A stretch of DNA of 15,923 nucleotides from JAWLCQ01 sp041687095 (GTDB lineage Bacteria > Planctomycetota > Phycisphaerae > SM23-33), in contig JAWLCQ010000111.1 of the NCBI GenBank assembly GCA_041687095.1, forward strand, positions 1 through 15,923, written 5' to 3'. Made by a program: the position numbers and the translations under genes. This document shows, piece after piece, positions 13,101 to 15,923 of this stretch; position 1 is the stretch's first letter; each line of letters begins with the position of its first letter. The notes beneath the pieces are model-generated. The model saw only the letters and a list, made by a program, of their open reading frames with translations. It ran no database searches and had not been told where the DNA came from.

Positions 13101-14427
13101 CTGGTCGCCCGCGCCCATGGGCGTTCCGGACCACCGCGTGGCCCTGTTGACGGCGCGGCAGGGCATGCCCAACGCCTGGGGCCTGTGCGGGATGACCGAC
13201 GGGGTGCTGGAATGGTGCTCCGACGGGTTCGAGGCAGGCCCCGGGCCCGCGGGGGTGGACCCGGTCGGACCGTCGGAGGCCTCGCAGTACGTGGTCCGCG
13301 GGGGCGGGTGGACGCCGCGGCAGGGACGTGCGCGGGGGGACTTCGATCCCCGCGTGGGCTTCCGCGTCGTGATCGATCCGCTCCCGCCCGGGGGCGTCGA
13401 TCTCCGCCGCCCGCTGCGCCTTGGCGACTTCACCGCGGCGAGCGACGCGAACGCCATCGAGACGGTCCTGCCCGTTCGCCTGCTCCAGGAGGCCCCCGGG
13501 CGTGGAACGCACAAGGCCCAGTGGGTCCTGCCCTCCGCCTGCCGCTGGACCGTCGAGCCCACGGAGATCGGGCGCGAGCTGGCGCAGGGGCAGGGGTACG
13601 ACGCGAACTTCACGCTCCGCTTCTTCGGCAGAATGCACGAGGTCTTCCCCCTGCCGCGCCTGTACGTCACGCACCCCGGCGACGCGTCGCGGCAGGTACG
13701 GAGGGAGGTCCGCGTCTCCCTGTCCCAACTGAGCGACCTGCTCCCCTGCGTCGCGACGGTACGGCGCATCGATACGCCCCCGACGCTCGATGGGAACCTC
13801 GACGACGCCTGCTGGGCCGGCGAACCGACGCTCGCCCCGTTCATCCGCTACAACGGCATCCCGGACGCGCCTCAGCCCACCGAGGTTCGCATGGCCTACG
13901 ATCGCCGGAACCTCTACGTCGCCGTGCGGTGCTACGACCGCCCCGAGGCCCTCGACAACCTCCGCGCCCTCGCCCGCGAGCGCGACGGGGCGGTGTGGCA
14001 GGACGACAGCGTCGAGATCTTCATCGACACCAACCTCGATCGGCGGTCGTTCTACCAGTTCATCGCCAACTCCCGCGGCGCCCGCTACGACGGGCGCGAT
14101 GGCGACGCTTCGTGGGACGGCGACTGGAGCGTCGCCCCCGGCATCGAACGCCCGATCACCCCCGACCCGCTCCGCGGTACGCCGGGGCGAACCCCCGCCT
14201 GGACGCTCGAGTTCGCCATCCCCTTCGCCTCGCTGGACCTCCCGACCCCCAAGGAGGGCCTGCGCGTCGGATTCAACGTCGTCCGCGGCCAGTACTTTGC
14301 CGGCCGCCGTGAGATCTCGATGTGGTCGCCCCTGTTCATTCCCAACAACCTCACGCCCAGCCGCTTCGGGACGATCGTCTTCGAGGGAGAAGGCACCACG
14401 GGCCCGGCGCCAAGGACCCGGAAATAG
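10168..14427 (+). CDS. M56 (BlaR1/MecR1-type) protease fused to HEAT, FGE-like and CBM9-like domains
   Basis: This 1419-residue protein begins as a BlaR1/MecR1 sensor. TM helices lie at about 4-30, 38-60 and 170-190, with a Pro-rich loop between the second and third. The cytoplasmic zinc-protease region has HELAH (His265, Glu266, His269) and Glu306 in ELESERACDD, then a fourth TM at about 375-395. Everything after should face outward: a beta-rich region from about 410 to 588 (NDFEHPAGPEWS), Pro589-594 encoded by 19 consecutive C, a HEAT-like part (about 595-800; DQWRVRDDASRALAAMGSAVAPVL), an FGE/SUMF1-like domain (about 840-1067; TEVTRGEFDAVMG, LPTEAEWEYAARCG, VVRGGGW, GFRVV) and a CBM9-like domain (about 1196-1410; DTPPTLDGNLDDACW, DDSVEIFIDTN). 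No penicillin-binding domain is present. It probably cleaves or inactivates the upstream BlaI-type repressor on sensing an envelope or carbohydrate signal. A sequencing error at the C-run could merge or split genes. Confidence 0.85.
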   Translation: MIAGGAAILLDAAVKGTVVLLAAGLAAGALRRSSASVRHAVWLLGLCGALVVPVLSVTLPGLHVLPPWIAGAAVRPATEELPPATARELARWSAIRPTVTVDDVDLPGALRPVTNGDGPRPAPVSPADTAGPPGDSRATSALNPSTGRSKPPPDPTQPPPGLFPAVRAWSPFAWLLGATVVFLPVLLGRLWLRRVRKEALPVTDEAWLALLARTCADLGVRRRVRLLQSPLRTMPMVWGVRRVTLLLPEDCQAWSPQCRRTVLLHELAHVARWDCLTRLLGQLACAVYWFHPLAWWAWRRMELESERACDDFALWAGSPPDEYAEHLVRAAAGLAADPLPCCGSIAMARRSRLEGRVLAILDPRCNRRVLTRAGLLTAGALIAAFVIPLSVLRAVELVAGPRAVTEPTVVYRNDFEHPAGPEWSQRRIERAPQGGQQFLGKFWNGRVTLKLADLPEHAMVRVTLDLYVLLSWDGSPNAYHGPDVWSCSVEGGPTLLRASFANIGSGPYQSFPYDYLCGPLQKTQTGALAVGTLGYEHSGPAPDNDSIYRLTLTFPHAGPDLTLAFATEGLNGADDELWGLDNVQVELLPPPPPPRGERLHELWDRLADADPMASLQAQWDLTAAGEQVVAFLADRLHQSPPAADAPRVRTLLAELDSDQWRVRDDASRALAAMGSAVAPVLREHLEDGDLPVEVQARVQAVLETLGKRAVPEACRRYRAMRILSILRTPEAFDALVRLADDEPDARRRSMAREYAREIGDEAMQRFVLAARQAVRAQRLDIAADHCHRALLVARACGHPQAAELREILDRIETARTTGAPLDPDADVILPPSSLRIEVACGGCLSMVRLPRGRFRAPVPRDVAPTQAPAVERSRLVEITYPLYISSTEVTRGEFDAVMGERYALGTDVPATGVSLEEALEFCRRLTAISGLPVRLPTEAEWEYAARCGHDGEPPPDMPPPQFPIGAYEVLSHPDALYAWSPAPMGVPDHRVALLTARQGMPNAWGLCGMTDGVLEWCSDGFEAGPGPAGVDPVGPSEASQYVVRGGGWTPRQGRARGDFDPRVGFRVVIDPLPPGGVDLRRPLRLGDFTAASDANAIETVLPVRLLQEAPGRGTHKAQWVLPSACRWTVEPTEIGRELAQGQGYDANFTLRFFGRMHEVFPLPRLYVTHPGDASRQVRREVRVSLSQLSDLLPCVATVRRIDTPPTLDGNLDDACWAGEPTLAPFIRYNGIPDAPQPTEVRMAYDRRNLYVAVRCYDRPEALDNLRALARERDGAVWQDDSVEIFIDTNLDRRSFYQFIANSRGARYDGRDGDASWDGDWSVAPGIERPITPDPLRGTPGRTPAWTLEFAIPFASLDLPTPKEGLRVGFNVVRGQYFAGRREISMWSPLFIPNNLTPSRFGTIVFEGEGTTGPAPRTRK
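11932..11950 (+). repeat. Poly-C tract of 19 bases inside the M56 fusion gene
   Basis: Nineteen consecutive C encode six Pro (589-594) and the first base of the next Arg. The tract separates the protease plus beta-rich region from the HEAT/FGE/CBM9 half. One extra C leads to a TGA at 11967-11969 (600-residue product); one fewer leads to a TGA at 12029-12031 (620 residues). Confidence 0.9.
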
Positions 14428-14441
14428 GCACGGGGGAGCGG

Positions 14442-14469
14442 GAGGTTAGAGGTGAGAGGTTAGAGGTGG
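14442..14469 (+). repeat. GAGGTKA heptamer array, four units
   Basis: GAGGTTA, GAGGTGA, GAGGTTA and GAGGTGG run in tandem 15 bases after the stop of the M56 fusion gene. It is the same unit as the array at 7905-7956 and again lies just downstream of a stop codon with the purine-rich strand matching the coding strand. Confidence 0.85.
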
Positions 14470-14533
14470 GAGGTCCGGAAGCGGGGCTTGAGGGTGGTCC
14501 GCCTGGGGCGTGAGCGCAGACGCTTCTGCCAAG

Positions 14534-14554
14534 CCCACCGACTGCGTCGGTGGG
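14534..14554. repeat. REP-like palindrome
   Basis: CCCACCGAC and GTCGGTGGG are perfect 9-base arms around TGC, preceded by AAG. Short, symmetric, intergenic palindromes of this form resemble REP elements, which in other bacteria are spread by IS200-like RAYT transposases. No transposase gene is in the window. It lies between the M56 fusion gene and the oxidoreductase gene, 113 bases before the latter's start. Confidence 0.6.
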
Positions 14555-14666
14555 ATGGACCGTGGACGCTACGGACTCTCGCCTCCTCTCCCTGCTGGCT
14601 GATCCCTATTCCCCGGCGCCTCTTCGTGCGGTAGGCTTCCCGGCATTCCAACATGGAGAGCGAAGC

Positions 14667-15713
14667 ATGAGCATCCAGAACCGGACGATCCGCATCGGTG
14701 TTGTTGGCCTTGCCCACGGGGCCGGGCACGCCGCGACCCTTCGCGAGACGGAGGGATTTGAACTCGTCGCCCTGTGCGACGTGAACCCCCAGAGCCTCTC
14801 CGCCGTCGGGGACCGCACCGGCGTGCCCGCCGCTCTCCGCTTCACCGACTACGCCGCCATGCTCGACGGTGCAACCCTCGACGCCGTCGTCATCGCCGCC
14901 CCCACCCCGCTGCACACGGAGATGGCGCTGCCGGCCCTGCGGCGCGGGCTGCACGTGCTCATGGAGAAGGCCCTCGCGGACTCGCTGGACAGCGCCCAGC
15001 GCATCGCCGATGCGGTGGACGCGGCCGGGACCGTCTTTCAGGTCGGGTACGAGCTGCGCTCCAGCCCGCTGTACCAGAGGGTCCGCCAGACGGTGGCGTC
15101 GGGCGTGCTGGGCGAGACGGCCTTCGCCTGGATGACGCAGTTCCGCTCGCCCGCCAAGAGCGAGTGGCGGAGGGACCGGCGGATCGGGGGGATGTTCTTC
15201 GACTGCTGCATCCACCAGGTCGATGCGATGACGATGTGGCTGGACAGCGACTTCCACCGCTGCTACGCGATGGGCGCCCCGCTGGGGGCGTGCGGGCCCA
15301 GCGACGCGGTGCCCGACACGGTGGCGGCGTGCATCGAGTTCGCCAACGGTGTGCGGGCGACGGTGGGCTTCACGCAGACGACGGAGGTCAAGACGGTCAA
15401 CGAGACGCTCTTCGGGATCGTGGGGACGACGGGCAAGCTCGAGGGCAACCCCTGGGACCCCGAGCACGCGGGCTCGCTCGACATCTACACCGACGGGGGG
15501 CTCTTCCGCAACCACGTGATCGTTACCGGCGAACTCACCTCGACGGGGCACTTGGGCTTCCGCGAGCAGCACGCCCGCTTCCGCGACACCATCCTCCACG
15601 GGGCCCCCAACGTCTGCAGCGTCGAAGACGCCCTCCGCACCCAGCGCCTCATGGCCGCCCTGGACATCGCCATCCGCGAAGACCGCCCCGTCCTCCGCAG
15701 CGAGTTCGCGTAG
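14667..15713 (+). CDS. Gfo/Idh/MocA-family NAD(P)-dependent oxidoreductase
   Basis: This 348-residue protein is a typical Gfo/Idh/MocA dehydrogenase, a family that oxidises or epimerises sugars, inositols and related polyols. The N-terminal Rossmann fold (1 to about 120) has IRIGVVGLAHGAGHA, a slightly unusual glycine motif, then LVALCDVNP, AVVIAAPTPLHTEMALPALRRG and VLMEKALADS, where Glu100-Lys101 is the conserved EK pair (Ala replaces the usual Pro). The C-terminal alpha/beta domain has FFDCCIHQVDAM with His183 and Asp186, the usual catalytic or substrate-binding His region. Length is normal. GGAGAG six bases before the ATG supports the start; the frame is open upstream to 14550 but that part overlaps a palindrome. 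It stands alone, so the substrate cannot be inferred from neighbours. Confidence 0.93.
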   Translation: MSIQNRTIRIGVVGLAHGAGHAATLRETEGFELVALCDVNPQSLSAVGDRTGVPAALRFTDYAAMLDGATLDAVVIAAPTPLHTEMALPALRRGLHVLMEKALADSLDSAQRIADAVDAAGTVFQVGYELRSSPLYQRVRQTVASGVLGETAFAWMTQFRSPAKSEWRRDRRIGGMFFDCCIHQVDAMTMWLDSDFHRCYAMGAPLGACGPSDAVPDTVAACIEFANGVRATVGFTQTTEVKTVNETLFGIVGTTGKLEGNPWDPEHAGSLDIYTDGGLFRNHVIVTGELTSTGHLGFREQHARFRDTILHGAPNVCSVEDALRTQRLMAALDIAIREDRPVLRSEFA

Positions 15714-15714
15714 C

Positions 15715-15738
15715 GCTCTTCCTCCCATGGAGAAGAGC
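15715..15738 (+). terminator. Hairpin after the oxidoreductase gene
   Basis: GCTCTTCCTCC (15715-15725) pairs with GGAGAAGAGC (15729-15738) through ten pairs with one bulged C and a three-base loop, starting one base after the stop. There is no T-run, so it is more likely a 3'-end stabilising hairpin than an intrinsic terminator. The stop-hairpin-repeat order is the same as after the ferredoxin gene. Confidence 0.5.
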
Positions 15739-15763
15739 AGGGATGCAGGGGATGCAGGGGATG
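15737..15763 (+). repeat. 27-nt 3'-end repeat, copy B (after oxidoreductase gene)
   Basis: This matches copy A (7871-7897) at 26 of 27 bases and again starts 24 bases after a stop codon. It overlaps the right arm of the preceding hairpin by two bases. Confidence 0.7.
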
Positions 15764-15777
15764 AGGGAAGGGCGGGG

Positions 15778-15818
15778 GAACCGGGAACCGAGGCACTAGG
15801 GAATAGGCACTAGGGAAT
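15778..15818 (+). repeat. GAACC repeat and 14-bp tandem duplication
   Basis: GAACCGGGAACC at 15778-15789 repeats 1353-1364 exactly. AGGCACTAGGGAAT at 15791-15804 is duplicated head to tail at 15805-15818. Both are purine-rich on the strand of the upstream gene, like the other spacer repeats. Confidence 0.7.
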
Positions 15819-15856
15819 AGGCAGAAGAAGAGGAAGAAGAGGCGGGGAGAGAGGGG

Positions 15857-15900
15857 GATTACGCAGATTATGCGATTGCGCAGATGAGGGATTGCGCAGA
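15857..15900 (+). repeat. Three spaced GATTNCGCAGA units
   Basis: GATTACGCAGA (15857-15867), GATTGCGCAGA (15874-15884) and GATTGCGCAGA (15890-15900) are spaced 17 and 16 bases apart. They close the terminal repeat cluster; the array may continue beyond the window. Nothing coding is seen from 15714 to the end. Confidence 0.65.
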
Positions 15901-15923
15901 GGGAGGAGATGCGAGGATCGGGC

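Noticed and set aside
11973..14312. 779-codon open frame on + after the poly-C tract
   Set aside because: It is out of frame with the HEAT/FGE/CBM9 domains and is Arg/Pro-rich. It is also not reached directly by one-base slippage, since that frame has a TGA at 11967-11969 first.
9782..14427. Beta-lactam resistance operon
   Set aside because: BlaI and an M56 protease are present, but there is no beta-lactamase, no penicillin-binding protein and no penicillin-binding sensor domain.
15857..15900. CRISPR array
   Set aside because: Units are only 11 bases, imperfect and three in number, with spacing too short for spacers and no cas genes.

Overview
The window is about 16 kb of very GC-rich bacterial DNA with ten or more well-supported protein genes and no RNA genes, phage or insertion sequences. 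The gene content points to Planctomycetota, perhaps a Phycisphaerae-like lineage, but this is inference. The clues are a BlaI/M56 (BlaR1/MecR1-type) pair with a very long M56 partner, HEAT-like repeats of a kind common in planctomycete proteins, CBM9-like (DOMON-fold) proteins, a stand-alone glycogen-binding module, a divergent sigma-70 factor and a Gfo/Idh/MocA dehydrogenase. No ribosomal or taxonomic marker is present.

Layout from left to right: (1) a secreted CBM9-like protein (232-1320, +), then a repeat-rich spacer and a convergent PAC2-family protein (1583-2452, -). (2) A divergent 318 bp spacer, then a two-component operon: a membrane MASE3-PAS histidine kinase (2771-4678) and a NarL-type response regulator (4675-5364) sharing a GTGA stop/start overlap. 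It ends in a textbook 13 bp rho-independent terminator. (3) A 665 bp gene-free stretch, then a tight cluster on +: a HicB-like protein (6030-6245), a single CBM48 module (6248-6538), a sigma-70-family factor (6571-7485) and, after a structured spacer, a small 4Fe-4S ferredoxin (7659-7847). (4) A convergent repeat and hairpin block (7848-8087) facing a two-TM membrane protein of unknown function (8088-9113, -). (5) A 668 bp divergent region rich in inverted repeats, then a BlaI-family repressor (9782-10171) translationally coupled to a 1419-residue protein (10168-14427). That protein joins an M56 zinc-protease sensor, a beta-sandwich-like region, a HEAT-like region, an FGE/SUMF1-like domain and a C-terminal CBM9-like domain. 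(6) A repeat spacer with a REP-like palindrome, a Gfo/Idh/MocA oxidoreductase (14667-15713, +), and a terminal repeat cluster.

Two things stand out. The first is the BlaI-M56 system, whose presumed external sensor is a large multi-domain module rather than a penicillin-binding domain. It is interrupted by a run of 19 C that encodes six prolines. One-base slippage in either direction would truncate the protein just after the tract, so this could be a phase-variable sensor. The second is the set of short purine-rich repeats that sit immediately downstream of stop codons. These include a 27-nt element lying 24 nt after the stop of two unrelated genes, and GAGGTKA heptamer arrays after two others. 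They look like a genome-wide 3'-end repeat system rather than random spacer.
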